Source of the DNA: an uncultured Eubacteriales bacterium
GTDB lineage: Bacteria > Bacillota > Clostridia > Oscillospirales > Oscillospiraceae
Direction of reading: 5' to 3'
Assembly (NCBI GenBank): GCA_900553545.1
Contig: USDP01000004.1
Location: 1-24,752 of the forward strand
Length of the DNA: 24,752 nucleotides
The first letter of the stretch is position 1. Each line of letters opens with the position of its first letter. The notes beneath the pieces are model-generated. The model saw nothing but the letters and a program-made list of their open reading frames with translations. It was not told where the DNA came from and did not search any database. This document shows, piece by piece, positions 14,208 through 22,386 of this stretch. The position numbers and the translations under genes were made by a program.

Positions 14208-15113
14208 TCAGAACGCCGAGATGATATCGACGATCTCCGCGCCGATGCGCTTCTGGGCTTCGACGGTCGCGGCGCCGATGTGCGGCGTGCAGGAGACCAT
14301 CGGATGGCTGTAGAGCGCCTTGTTGGTGGCGGGTTCATCGGCGTAGACGTCCAGACCGGCCGCACGCACCTTGCCGCTCTCGAGACCGGCAAGCAGCGCC
14401 GCCTCGTCGACGTTCGTGCCGCGGGAGGTGTTGATGATGACGACGCCGTCCTTCATCTTCGCGATCCGCTCGGCATTGATGAGCGCGCCGCCGTCGACCG
14501 CCGGAGCATGGACGGAGACGAAGTCGGATTTCGCGAGCAGCTCGTCCATTTCAACATACGGGATGCCCAGCTTCTCTTCGATGCCGGGGATGTGGAAAAT
14601 ATCGAACGCGATGACGTCCATGCCGATGGCTTTCGCCATCACGCCGAGGTGCTGGCCGATGCGGCCGAAGCCGACGATGCCGAGCGTCTTGCCGCGCAGC
14701 TCGATGCCCTTGCCGTAGGCTTTCTTTTCCCATTTGTCCTCGCGCATGGTGTGGCCCGCGATGGACAGATACCGCGCGCAGGAGAACATGTGGCCCAGCG
14801 CCAGCTCGGCAACAGATTCGCTCGAAGCCTTCGGGGTGTTCTTCACGGTGATGCCGTTTTCCTCGGCATACTTCACGTCGATGTTGTCGACGCCGACGCC
14901 GCCGCGGATGATGAGCTTCAGCTTGCCGCCCTTGGCCTCATCGATGTGGTTCGCGCGGATCTTGGTCTTCGAGCGGACGACGACCGCGTCAAACTCGCGC
15001 AGCGCCGCGCCCAGCTGATCCGGCTCATAGAACTGCTCGACGACCTCATGCCCCAGCTCGCGGAGCTTTGCCATGGCCTGCTTGTCCATTCCATCGGTAA
15101 CGAGAATACGCAT
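14208..15113 (-). CDS. serA: D-3-phosphoglycerate dehydrogenase, short form
   Basis: It oxidises 3-phosphoglycerate to 3-phosphohydroxypyruvate with NAD+, the first step of serine synthesis. ATG 15113 has AAGGAGA about eight bases upstream and gives 301 residues. The protein has the catalytic segments RGGVGVDNID (Arg), the NAD+ site GIVGFGRIGQHLG, INTSRGTNVDE, and DVYADEPA then TPHIGAATVEAQ with the catalytic His. There is no C-terminal ACT regulatory domain, as in other short SerA proteins, so serine feedback through ACT is not expected. It follows serC by 66 bases on the same strand and probably shares its promoter. Confidence 0.9.
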   Translation of the reverse strand: MRILVTDGMDKQAMAKLRELGHEVVEQFYEPDQLGAALREFDAVVVRSKTKIRANHIDEAKGGKLKLIIRGGVGVDNIDVKYAEENGITVKNTPKASSESVAELALGHMFSCARYLSIAGHTMREDKWEKKAYGKGIELRGKTLGIVGFGRIGQHLGVMAKAIGMDVIAFDIFHIPGIEEKLGIPYVEMDELLAKSDFVSVHAPAVDGGALINAERIAKMKDGVVIINTSRGTNVDEAALLAGLESGKVRAAGLDVYADEPATNKALYSHPMVSCTPHIGAATVEAQKRIGAEIVDIISAF

Positions 15114-15142
15114 ACTATAATCTCCTTATATAATAGATGTGG

Positions 15143-15173
15143 AACAAGGCGCGACAATTTGCCGCGCCCTGTT
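15143..15173 (-). other. Hairpin between serC and serA
   Basis: An 11-bp stem with one G:U-type mismatch (15143-15153 with 15163-15173) lies in the 66-base gap. It has no T-tract, so it is more likely an mRNA-processing or differential-expression hairpin than a full terminator. Confidence 0.45.
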
Positions 15174-15179
15174 GGGTTG

Positions 15180-16268
15180 TCACTTGTTATAGTTCGCCTC
15201 GAAGTCCTTCAGGAACTTCACGAGCGCCTCGACGCCGTCCTTCGGCATCGCGTTGTAGATGGACGCGCGCAGACCGCCGACGGACTTGTGGCCCTTGAGG
15301 TTGTCATAGCCCGCGGCCTTCGTCGCGGCGACGACTTCCTTGTCGAGTTCGGCGGACTCGGTCACGAACGGGATGTTCATGAGCGAGCGGAACTCCGGCT
15401 CAACTGTGCCCTTGAACATCTTGGAGGAATCCAGGAAGTCATAGAATACCTTCGCCTTGTCGAGGTTGCGCTTGTGCATTTCCTCGAGACCGCCGATGCT
15501 CTTGAGGTACTTGAACACCTTGCCGCAGCAGTAGATCGACCAGCAGTTCGGCGTGTTGTACATCGAACCTGCGCCCGCGTGGGTGCTGTACTGGAGGTAG
15601 ATGGGCAGATCGGTCAGATCGTCGCGGATCAGATCCTCACGGATGATGCAGACGACCATACCGGCCGGGCCGACGTTCTTCTGCACGCCCGCGTAGATCA
15701 TGCCGTAGTCGGACACATTGCAGGGCTTGGAGAGGAACATGGAGGACTGGTCGGACACGAGGACGTGACCCTTCGTGTTCGGCAGCTTGGTCCACGTTAC
15801 GCCGTGGATGGTCTCGTTCTCGCAGATATAGACGTAGTCGGTATCCTCGGGAATGTCGAGATCGGAGCAGTCGGGCACATAGGTATAGTTCTTATCCTTG
15901 CTGGACGCGGCGACGATCACTTCGCCGACCTTCTGCGCTTCCTTGATGGCCTTTTTGGACCAGGCGCCCGTCTCGATGTAGACGGCCTTGCCGTTCTTCA
16001 TCAGGTTCATCGGGATCATGGAGAATTGCAGCGTTGCGCCGCCCTGGATGAACAGCACCTTATAGTTGTCAGGAATGCCCATCAGATCGCGCAGATCCTG
16101 CTCAGCCTCGTCGATGATCTGCTGGAAGACGGGGGAGCGGTGGCTCATTTCCATGACGCACATGCCGCTGCCGCGGTAGTTCAGCATCTCGTCGCGAATC
16201 TCTTCGAGCACAGGCTCCGGCATCATCGCGGGGCCAGCCGAGAAATTGTAGGTTCTTCCGTACTTCAT
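15180..16268 (-). CDS. serC: Phosphoserine aminotransferase
   Basis: A PLP enzyme that makes phosphoserine from 3-phosphohydroxypyruvate and glutamate. The chosen ATG 16268 has AGGAGG ten bases upstream and gives 362 residues, beginning MKYGRTYNFSAGPAMMPEPV as family members do; the open frame further upstream is leader and promoter. Motifs: SHRSPVFQQII, QGGATLQFSMIPMNLM, TGAWSKKAIKEAQK, SDQSSMFLSKP, and YAGVQKNVGPAG with the PLP lysine. HKSVGGLRASIYNAMP near the end is typical. It forms a serine-synthesis unit with serA downstream. Confidence 0.95.
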   Translation of the reverse strand: MKYGRTYNFSAGPAMMPEPVLEEIRDEMLNYRGSGMCVMEMSHRSPVFQQIIDEAEQDLRDLMGIPDNYKVLFIQGGATLQFSMIPMNLMKNGKAVYIETGAWSKKAIKEAQKVGEVIVAASSKDKNYTYVPDCSDLDIPEDTDYVYICENETIHGVTWTKLPNTKGHVLVSDQSSMFLSKPCNVSDYGMIYAGVQKNVGPAGMVVCIIREDLIRDDLTDLPIYLQYSTHAGAGSMYNTPNCWSIYCCGKVFKYLKSIGGLEEMHKRNLDKAKVFYDFLDSSKMFKGTVEPEFRSLMNIPFVTESAELDKEVVAATKAAGYDNLKGHKSVGGLRASIYNAMPKDGVEALVKFLKDFEANYNK

Positions 16269-16325
16269 AATATAATGACCTCCTGAAAATATCGCCAGAA
16301 TTTCACCGATTTTTTCTGTAAATTT

Positions 16326-16354
16326 AGTATATACCCCCAACGGAAAAGAATCAA
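16326..16354 (-). promoter_or_regulatory. Sigma-A promoter of serC-serA
   Basis: On the minus strand TTGATT (16349-16354) and TATACT (16326-16331) are 17 bp apart, giving a leader of about 50 bases. Confidence 0.8.
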
Positions 16355-16407
16355 GCGGTTTTCTGAAAAAATTTTTTTGAGCCTGAAAATCTGTTAGCGT
16401 CCAAAGG

Positions 16408-16440
16408 AAAAACCGGCGGCCGCACCGTGGCGGCTGCCGG
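16408..16440 (-). terminator. Terminator of spoIIID
   Basis: An 11-bp GC-rich stem with one mismatch (16413-16423 with 16430-16440) is followed on the minus strand by TTTTT (16408-16412). It lies about 95 bases after the spoIIID stop. Confidence 0.65.
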
Positions 16441-16535
16441 GACGGATTGGCGCGAAAATTTGGGATTTCCTGCTTCTCTGTAAATAATATGCGGGAAACT
16501 GCCCAAAAACGCAAGAAACAATTTGTGTATTCTGC

Positions 16536-16835
16536 TCACAGACAGAGGGGCACTTTGCGTTTCTCGCTGGGAGACGTCTGGCCGGAACGCCGCTTTTCGT
16601 ATTTGGCGCGCGTGGCGTTCCCGCCGCGGATGTGGCGTTCGGCCTTGTTTTGCTCCAAAATTTTTTTGGCCTGCTGCCAGAGTGAACGGTTCACCTGCTC
16701 CAGCCGCTCAGAAAGATCCTTATGTACCGTCGATTTGGACACGCCGAAGTGCTTTGCCGCGGCGCGGATGGTGGCGCGGTTTTCGATGATGTACACAGCC
16801 AGTTCCTCGGCTCGCTGCTCTAAGTTTTCTCTCAT
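16536..16835 (-). CDS. spoIIID: Sporulation transcription factor SpoIIID
   Basis: SpoIIID is a small DNA-binding regulator of mother-cell genes during sporulation. ATG 16835 has GGAGGT six bases upstream and gives 99 residues, slightly longer than the Bacillus protein. The N-terminal helix-turn-helix reads IRAAAKHFGVSKSTVHKDLS, then ERLEQVN and the typical KILEQNKAERHIRGGNATRAKY basic C-terminal helix. The extra C-terminal tail (EKRRSGQTSPSEKRK) is basic. It is a single-gene unit with an apparent sigma-E-type promoter upstream and a terminator downstream. This gene shows that the organism has endospore-forming ancestry. Confidence 0.93.
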   Translation of the reverse strand: MRENLEQRAEELAVYIIENRATIRAAAKHFGVSKSTVHKDLSERLEQVNRSLWQQAKKILEQNKAERHIRGGNATRAKYEKRRSGQTSPSEKRKVPLCL

Positions 16836-16866
16836 GTGGGCACCTCCAAGCTGTGTAGGCTATCCC

Positions 16867-16895
16867 AATATATGCCTGCACACGGCCCAATATGC
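16867..16895 (-). promoter_or_regulatory. Putative sigma-E-type promoter of spoIIID
   Basis: On the minus strand a -35-like GCATATTGG (16887-16895) and a -10-like CATATATT (16867-16874) fit the ATA-N16-CATACANT pattern of sigma-E with one mismatch in the -10. It lies about 31 bases before the spoIIID start, and in Bacillus spoIIID is a sigma-E gene. Confidence 0.5.
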
Positions 16896-16923
16896 CCGCC
16901 CTGCAAATGCGATCCTGCGGAAT

Positions 16924-16955
16924 AAAAACGCGCCCCGGTCATCCGACCGGGGCGC
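16924..16955 (-). terminator. Terminator of pgi (near-copy of the gdhA terminator)
   Basis: A perfect 11-bp stem (16930-16940 with 16945-16955), loop ATCC, is followed on the minus strand by TTTTT (16924-16928). It starts 13 bases after the pgi stop. The stem is identical to that at 12630-12655. Confidence 0.9.
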
Positions 16956-16968
16956 TGTGTTTGGTTCC

Positions 16969-18261
16969 TTATTTCTTTTCGTAGCCTGGCTTGCCAAGCA
17001 TCTCGAACATGTTGGTCTTGTAGGCTTCGACGCCGGGCTGGTTGAACGGGTTGACGCCGCTGATATAGCCGGACACGCCGCACGCAAACTCGAAGAAGTA
17101 GATCAGCGCACCGACTGTCTCCTCGCAGACCCGCTCCACGCGGATCTCCGTCACGGGGACACCGCCGTCGATGTGCGCCTTCTTGGTGGCCTTCATGGCG
17201 ACCTCGTTGACATAGTCCATTGTCTTGCCCGCGAGGTAGTTCAGGCCGTCGAGGTTGTCCGCATCGGTCGGGATCTCAACACGCGCGCGCGCCTGATCGA
17301 AGAAGACGACCGTCTCCTGCAACATCCGCAGGCCCTGCTGCATATACTGGCCCATCGAGTGCAGGTCCGGCGTCAGATCGACAGACGCCGGGAAGACGCC
17401 CTTGCCGCTCTTGCCCTCGGACTCGCCGAACAGCTGCTTCCACCACTCGGCAAAGAAGCGGAACGCCGGCTCATAGGCCGCGAGGATCTCAACATGCTTG
17501 CCTTCGTCGTACAGGCCCTGACGGCTCATCGCATACTGCACCGCCGCGCTGTTCAGGCCTTCGCGCAGAATCGCCTCGCGCTCCTGCGCGGCGCCGCGCA
17601 TCAGCGCCTCGATGTCGATGCCCGCCGCCGCGATCGGCAGCAGACCGACCGCCGTCAGCACGGAATAGCGTCCGCCAACGTTGTCGGGCACGACGAACGT
17701 CTCATAGCCCTCCTGCGTGGCGAGCGCCTTGAGCGCGCCGCGCGCGCGGTCGGTCGTGGCGTAGATGCGGCCCTGCGCACCGGCTTTGCCGTACTTTTTC
17801 TCAAGCAGCTCCTTGAAGATGCGGAACGCGATGGCCGGCTCCGTCGTCGTGCCGGATTTGGAGATGACGATCACGGAGAAATCCCGGTCGCCGATCATGG
17901 CGATCGTCTCGCTCAGCGCCTCACCGGAGATGCCGTTGCCCGCGAAATAGACATCCGGCGTCTTCTTCGCGAGGGCGTTGTAGTTCGGGCTCTTCAGAAG
18001 CTCTACCACCGCGCGCGCACCGAGATACGAGCCGCCGATGCCGATAATGACAACGGCCTGCGAATCGCGCTGGATCTTCATTGCCGCCTGCTGGATGCGG
18101 GCGAACTCTTCCTTGTCGTAGTTCACCGGCAGGTCGACCCAGCCGAGGAAATCATGTCCCGCGCCGGTGCCGTGCAGCAGCGTATCCAGCGCCGCCTTGC
18201 CCCGTGCCGTGTTCTCTGCGGGCGCGAAGCCCTTCGTTCCGTTCAAATCGATTCTGACCAT
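16969..18261 (-). CDS. pgi: Glucose-6-phosphate isomerase
   Basis: It interconverts glucose 6-phosphate and fructose 6-phosphate in glycolysis. ATG 18261 has AGAGGT about ten bases upstream and gives 430 residues, a little below the usual 445-450 for Firmicutes. Motifs: GIGGSYLGARAVVE, VIVISKSGTTTEPAIAFR (SIS-domain phosphate site), DNVGGRYSVLTAVGLLP, LTPDLHSMGQYMQQG and VNPFNQPGVEAYK with the active-site Lys. It lies 116 bases downstream of the ROK glucokinase on the same strand, so glucose phosphorylation and isomerisation are adjacent. I found no clear promoter in that gap. Confidence 0.95.
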   Translation of the reverse strand: MVRIDLNGTKGFAPAENTARGKAALDTLLHGTGAGHDFLGWVDLPVNYDKEEFARIQQAAMKIQRDSQAVVIIGIGGSYLGARAVVELLKSPNYNALAKKTPDVYFAGNGISGEALSETIAMIGDRDFSVIVISKSGTTTEPAIAFRIFKELLEKKYGKAGAQGRIYATTDRARGALKALATQEGYETFVVPDNVGGRYSVLTAVGLLPIAAAGIDIEALMRGAAQEREAILREGLNSAAVQYAMSRQGLYDEGKHVEILAAYEPAFRFFAEWWKQLFGESEGKSGKGVFPASVDLTPDLHSMGQYMQQGLRMLQETVVFFDQARARVEIPTDADNLDGLNYLAGKTMDYVNEVAMKATKKAHIDGGVPVTEIRVERVCEETVGALIYFFEFACGVSGYISGVNPFNQPGVEAYKTNMFEMLGKPGYEKK

Positions 18262-18377
18262 ACTTTTAAAACCTCTGATCTATGATAGATTTCGTTTTTT
18301 GAAAATTTGAAATAGAAAAGTGCAAAGGCAGCACCACATAAACTGGGAAACCATGTCAATGCGCTCGCTGCTGTCAC

Positions 18378-19325
18378 TCAATGCTTTTCTGCGTCACGCC
18401 GGAGCATCGCCGCGCCGACGACGCCCGCGTCGTTGCCCATCACCGCGGGCACGACCGCGCCGCGCTCGGAATAGAAGCACTTTTCTGTGACCTTATCCTG
18501 AAGCGGCCCGAACAGGAACTCGCCCGCGCCGCACAGCCCGCCGCCGATGGCGAGAACCTCGGGGTCGAGCATATTGAAGATCGATGCGCAGGCCGCGCTG
18601 AGATGCTCGACATAGCGGTCAAAGACCTCCTTCGCCGCCGGGTCGCCCGCCTTGGCGCAGTCGGTCACGAGGCGCGCGTCGACCTTTGCTGCGTCGCCGC
18701 CGGACTTTTCTGCCAGCATGCTCTCCGGATGGGCCTGCATGGCGCGCCGCCCGTCGCGGGCCAGCGCACTGGCCGCGCAGTAGGCTTCGATGCAGCCGTG
18801 ATTGCCGCAGGTGCAGGCTTCGCCGCCCTCGACCAGATACGAATGACCCAGCTCCACGCCGTGGTTCATGCCGCCGTTGAACATCTTGCCATCCAGAATG
18901 ATGCCCCCGCCAAAGCCCGTGCCCAACGTGAAGAGCACCGCCGTCTTGCAGCCGACGAACGCACCCTTGTAAAGCTCGGCCAGCGCCGCGCCGTTCGCGT
19001 CGTTCGCGATGTAGACCGGCACGCCGGGAAAGCGCGCCTGCATGATCGCCTGCAGCGGCACGTCGTGGAAGCCGAGGTTGTACGCCGCGATCACCACTTC
19101 GCCGCTCCGGTCAATGCTGCCGGGCACGACGATGCCGATGGAGCCGATCTCCGTCACGCCCTGCTCCGCCAGCATGGCGCGCAGCGCTGCCGCAAGCTTG
19201 TCCGCCATGTCCTCTGCCGTTGTCTTGGGGAAGGGAATGCTGCCGTGCGCCACGATCTCCAGCGCCTCATTCACCAGGCCATACTTGATGTTCGTGCCGC
19301 CGATGTCGACGCCAATCTCAAACAT
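18378..19325 (-). CDS. ROK-family glucokinase
   Basis: The enzyme phosphorylates glucose with ATP. ATG 19325 has a strong GGAGGAG about eight bases upstream, lying in the 18-base gap after the amidohydrolase gene, and gives 315 residues. Family features: the ATP phosphate loop DIGGTNIKYGLVN, the catalytic NDANGAALAE (Asp109), GTGFGGGIILDGK, and the ROK zinc motif with His161, Cys171, Cys173 and Cys178 in GHSYLVEGGEACTCGNHGC. The N-terminal DNA-binding domain of ROK repressors is absent, which argues for a kinase. Position upstream of pgi supports glucose as the substrate, although other hexoses are possible. Confidence 0.9.
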   Translation of the reverse strand: MFEIGVDIGGTNIKYGLVNEALEIVAHGSIPFPKTTAEDMADKLAAALRAMLAEQGVTEIGSIGIVVPGSIDRSGEVVIAAYNLGFHDVPLQAIMQARFPGVPVYIANDANGAALAELYKGAFVGCKTAVLFTLGTGFGGGIILDGKMFNGGMNHGVELGHSYLVEGGEACTCGNHGCIEAYCAASALARDGRRAMQAHPESMLAEKSGGDAAKVDARLVTDCAKAGDPAAKEVFDRYVEHLSAACASIFNMLDPEVLAIGGGLCGAGEFLFGPLQDKVTEKCFYSERGAVVPAVMGNDAGVVGAAMLRRDAEKH

Positions 19326-19343
19326 GATACCGTCTCCTCCTTC

Positions 19344-20147
19344 TTATTCATCCTGCCCGTCCGAGAGGCCGAACAGGCGCATAAAATTCCCATATAAAAT
19401 CCGCTCGCGCAGACTGTCGCCGAGGTCATACGTCAAAAACTGCCGCACCATCTCCTCCGGCGACCACATCGGGAAATCCGTCCCAAACAAAAAGCGCTCC
19501 GGCCCGAATGTCTCAAACATCCGCATGACCATGTCGTGCGGGATCATCGGCGTGGTCGACGATGTGTCGTAGAAGACGTTTTCCGGCTGCGGATGCGCCA
19601 GCGACCGGTCCCAGGCGTTCCAGCCGCCGAAGTGCGCTGCGATCACGACCAGATCCGGCACCTGGCGGATCAGGTTCGTCAGCCGCTCAGGGCTGGAAAA
19701 ATCGTAGCGGTTGTCGCCCATGTGCATCAGCACCGGGAGGCCGCGCCGCGCGATGGAGCGATACGTTTCGATGCCGGAGGGATCGTCGATCGGGAGCTTC
19801 TGAAAATCCGGATGGATCTTCAAGCCCCGCGAACCCAGCGCCTGCAGCTCGTCGAGCACCTCGTCATATCCGTCCATGCCGGGATAGATGGAGCCGAAGG
19901 AAATGCACTCCGGATGCCCTTTCCGCGCCTCGGCCAGAAATTCCACAATGGAGCGCACCTGCTTCGGCACAACCGCCGAGCTGCTGATGACATACCGGCT
20001 CACGCCGGCCTTCTCTTCCTCCGCGACGAGCCGCTCCATGCTTGCCTCGCAGTACATCTCTGCTCCATAAAACTGCCCGATCGACCCCGCGGCCTTCACG
20101 GCCAGCTTTTCCGGGAACACATGGGCATGCACATCTGCAATTTTCAT
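19344..20147 (-). CDS. Amidohydrolase-2 family metal-dependent hydrolase
   Basis: A 267-residue TIM-barrel hydrolase or decarboxylase of the PF04909 type. It starts MKIADVHAHVFPEKL with the HxH metal site (His7, His9). Further family positions are GLKIHPDFQKLP, LMHMGDN, VVIAAHFGGW (His) and FLFGTDFPMWSPEE (Asp). ATG 20147 has only a weak purine-rich site upstream. The substrate cannot be read from the sequence; relatives range from ACMSD-like decarboxylases to lactone hydrolases. It is followed after 18 bases by the ROK glucokinase and is very likely cotranscribed with it, which may hint at a sugar-derived substrate (inference only). Confidence 0.82.
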   Translation of the reverse strand: MKIADVHAHVFPEKLAVKAAGSIGQFYGAEMYCEASMERLVAEEEKAGVSRYVISSSAVVPKQVRSIVEFLAEARKGHPECISFGSIYPGMDGYDEVLDELQALGSRGLKIHPDFQKLPIDDPSGIETYRSIARRGLPVLMHMGDNRYDFSSPERLTNLIRQVPDLVVIAAHFGGWNAWDRSLAHPQPENVFYDTSSTTPMIPHDMVMRMFETFGPERFLFGTDFPMWSPEEMVRQFLTYDLGDSLRERILYGNFMRLFGLSDGQDE

Positions 20148-20180
20148 CTCTCAAATCGTCCCAAACCGCATAAAATCGCC

Positions 20181-20237
20181 TGAACCGCACCGGTTCACAC
20201 TATTTCCTAGTTTATCACACAATGCAGTTCGTTACAA
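20181..20237 (-). promoter_or_regulatory. Promoter and leader palindrome of the amidohydrolase-glucokinase unit
   Basis: On the minus strand TTGTAA (20232-20237) and TAAACT (20209-20214) are 17 bp apart. Just downstream, a perfect 7-bp inverted repeat TGAACCG/CGGTTCA with a 3-base spacer (20181-20197) lies near the expected transcription start. It could be an operator or a leader hairpin. Confidence 0.55.
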
Positions 20238-20252
20238 TCGCCCAAATGGAAA

Positions 20253-20269
20253 AAAGCCGCCGCTTTGTT
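20253..20269 (-). terminator. Weak possible terminator of the TIM-barrel gene
   Basis: A short stem AAAGC/GCTTT with loop GGCG, followed on the minus strand by a run of T residues, lies about 70 bases after the stop of the TIM-barrel gene. The stem is only 5 bp, so this is uncertain. Confidence 0.3.
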
Positions 20270-20338
20270 TGTCCAAGTCTGTGGATTTTGCCGCAAACCA
20301 CCCGTTGAAACCGTGGGCAAAAGATCCGTCCACGAATC

Positions 20339-21097
20339 TTATTCGTAGGGAAGGCCCATCCTGTAGCGTTCCATCGTGTGCTTGAATAGCTCCGCCGAAG
20401 AGGGCGGGGTATAGGTGATGGCGTTGGCCCCAGCGTCGATCGTGCGCAGGATGCTCTCGTCGCTTGGCCCTCCGGTTGCCATGATGGGCATGTCCGGATA
20501 CTGCGCGCGGATCTCCGCGACGATCTCCGCCGTGGCGCTCCCGGCAGCGACGTTGAAGATGGCCGCGCCGTCGTCAATGCGGCGGGCATAGTCCGTCCCA
20601 TGGTTTGCCACGGTTACGACGATGGGGATGTCGATCGTCCGGCGCATCCGCGAGATGACGAGTCCTGACGTCGGCACATTGACCACAACGCCCATCGCGC
20701 CCTGCATCTCGGCATACATCGCAAGATTCACTACGCGGTGCCCCTTCGTCAGTCCGCCGCCCACGCCCGTGAACACCGGGATGTCCGATGCCATGAGCAG
20801 CGCTTCGTTGATGATCGGCTGCGGCGTGAACGGATAGACCGCGATGACCGCGTCGGCATTGATGTTTTTAATGATAGCGAGGTCGGTCGAGAAGACCAGC
20901 GAACGGATTTTCTTCCCGAACACCATGATCCCGCTGCACTGCCACGTCACCTCCGGCACACGCAGCGCCGTCTGGCGGAGCGTACCGTTCACGCTCGGCG
21001 CGTTTTTCTTCGGGATGACCACCTCTTCCGGCAGCTCCAGCGTCTCCGGCTCATAGGCGGTCTGGTGATGGTGTAACAGCAGTCTGCGTCTCGGCAT
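20339..21097 (-). CDS. Conserved TIM-barrel protein of unknown function
   Basis: A 252-residue protein from ATG 21097, with AGGAG about eight bases upstream. The sequence reads as a beta/alpha barrel: IMVFGKKIRSLVFSTDLAII, DAVIAVYPFTPQP, IPVFTGVGGGLTKGHR, GVVVNVPTS, IPIVVTVANHGTDY, AAIFNVAAGSAT and, at the end, the phosphate-binding-like MATGGPSDESILRTIDAGAN then AITYTPP. This C-terminal GG...DAGA pattern is typical of flavin or sugar-phosphate barrels. I recall similar sequences only as hydrolases or hypothetical proteins. The N-terminal MPRRRLLLHHHQTAYEPE is His/Arg-rich. It has its own promoter. Confidence 0.7.
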   Translation of the reverse strand: MPRRRLLLHHHQTAYEPETLELPEEVVIPKKNAPSVNGTLRQTALRVPEVTWQCSGIMVFGKKIRSLVFSTDLAIIKNINADAVIAVYPFTPQPIINEALLMASDIPVFTGVGGGLTKGHRVVNLAMYAEMQGAMGVVVNVPTSGLVISRMRRTIDIPIVVTVANHGTDYARRIDDGAAIFNVAAGSATAEIVAEIRAQYPDMPIMATGGPSDESILRTIDAGANAITYTPPSSAELFKHTMERYRMGLPYE

Positions 21098-21129
21098 GGG
21101 CTTCGTCTCCTTCTTTGATGGTTTTATTC

Positions 21130-21158
21130 AGTTTATCAGAGAGAATCCGGCTGTTCAA
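21130..21158 (-). promoter_or_regulatory. Sigma-A promoter of the TIM-barrel gene
   Basis: On the minus strand TTGAAC (21153-21158) and TAAACT (21130-21135) are 17 bp apart, about 35 bases before the start codon. Confidence 0.6.
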
Positions 21159-21208
21159 GGTGTAAATTGTAAATTTTTGTTCAAGATTTTCGGATTTTCT
21201 GTTTTTGC

Positions 21209-21238
21209 TTGCGTTTGCTCCCGGTTTTGTGGTATAAC
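21209..21238 (+). promoter_or_regulatory. Probable promoter of the CCA-adding enzyme gene
   Basis: TTGCGT (21209-21214) and TATAAC (21233-21238) are 18 bp apart, divergent from the TIM-barrel promoter 50 bases away. Confidence 0.5.
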
Positions 21239-21276
21239 AGGTACAAACAGAACCAAAGCGGAAAGGAAGTGACATC

Positions 21277-22386
21277 ATGCGGCCGGACGAGGTGCTCGAT
21301 ACGCTGCAAAGAGCGGGCTTTGAGGCGTGGTATGTCGGCGGATGCGTGCGCGACACGCTGCTCGGCCGCCCCATCCACGACTGGGATGTCACGACCTCCG
21401 CCCTGCCGGAGCAGGTGCTTGCCCTCTTCCCACGCACGGTCCCAACCGGCTTGCAGCACGGCACCGTCACCGTCCTGTCGGACAGCGGCCCTGTCGAGGT
21501 CACAACCTACCGCGCCGATGGGGACTACCATGATGGCCGCCACCCGGACGGCGTCCGCTTTGTCCGCTCGCTGCGCGAGGATACCGCCCGGCGCGATTTC
21601 ACCGTCAACGCAATGGCGATGGATCAGCGCGGAAACATACGCGATTTCTACGGAGGCCGAGCCGATCTCGCAGCGGGCATTCTGCGCTGCGTCGGCGCGC
21701 CGGAGCGCCGCTTCCGCGAGGATGCGCTGCGGATGCTGCGCGCGTGCCGTTTCGCGGCGCAGCTCGGCTTCGCCATTGAACCCGAAACATGGGCAGCACT
21801 GCTGCGCTGCGCGCCGCTCTGCAAGCAGCTCTCACGCGAGCGCATCACCGAAGAAGTTACGAAAACGATCCGCTCACCGTCCCCGCAGTGGGCCGCTGCG
21901 ATGATCCGCTGCGGCCTGCTCACGTCCTGCTGCCTGACCGGCTCACATGACCTCTCGCAGCTGTCCGTGCTCCCGCCGACGGCGGAGGCCCGCTGGGCCG
22001 GATTCGGCCTGCTTGTTCCGGAACTGGATTTTTCTGCCTTCCGCCTGCCTGCCAAACTCGTCAAGCTCTGCCGGATGGCGCGCGCGCACTGGCCCGCACC
22101 GGAGGAACGCCTCGGCTGGAAGCGGCTGCTCGCCGCCGAGGGCGAGGAAGCGGCACGGCTGCTTGCTACGCTGGCGCAGACGGACGCAGTAGATGAAATC
22201 ATAGCCTCCGGCGACTGCGTCAGCCTGAAGACGCTGGCCGTCTCCGGGCGCGATTTCCCGCTGCTGCGCGGCCCGGCGCTCGGGCAGCTGCTGAACCGCC
22301 TGCTCGAGCACGTGCTGCAGGCCCCGGCGGACAACAACCGCGAGACGCTTCTGGAATTGTCGAAGAAATTCGAATCGCCATCTTGA
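21277..22386 (+). CDS. cca: CCA-adding tRNA nucleotidyltransferase
   Basis: The enzyme adds or repairs the 3' CCA end of tRNAs. ATG 21277 has an AAAGGAAG site upstream and gives 369 residues. The class II nucleotidyltransferase head reads AWYVGGCVRDTLLGRP, then HDWDVTTSA with the metal-binding DxD. RRDFTVNAMAMD and DFYGGRADLAAG follow, then RFREDALRMLRACRFAAQLGF, the neck and RNA-binding start. The C-terminal body is shorter than usual (400-450 residues in many Firmicutes) and shows no HD phosphohydrolase motif. Its stop codon overlaps the -35 box of the next gene's promoter. Confidence 0.9.
   Translation: MRPDEVLDTLQRAGFEAWYVGGCVRDTLLGRPIHDWDVTTSALPEQVLALFPRTVPTGLQHGTVTVLSDSGPVEVTTYRADGDYHDGRHPDGVRFVRSLREDTARRDFTVNAMAMDQRGNIRDFYGGRADLAAGILRCVGAPERRFREDALRMLRACRFAAQLGFAIEPETWAALLRCAPLCKQLSRERITEEVTKTIRSPSPQWAAAMIRCGLLTSCCLTGSHDLSQLSVLPPTAEARWAGFGLLVPELDFSAFRLPAKLVKLCRMARAHWPAPEERLGWKRLLAAEGEEAARLLATLAQTDAVDEIIASGDCVSLKTLAVSGRDFPLLRGPALGQLLNRLLEHVLQAPADNNRETLLELSKKFESPS

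Noticed and set aside
14280..16286. 668-codon open frame on the plus strand opposite serA and serC
   Set aside because: It is the antisense shadow of two clear genes in GC-rich DNA. It has no family motifs, is rich in Arg, Asp, Ala and His as such shadows are, and has no ribosome binding site.
16447..18285. 612-codon open frame on the plus strand opposite spoIIID and pgi
   Set aside because: Antisense shadow of pgi and spoIIID, without start signals or recognisable domains.
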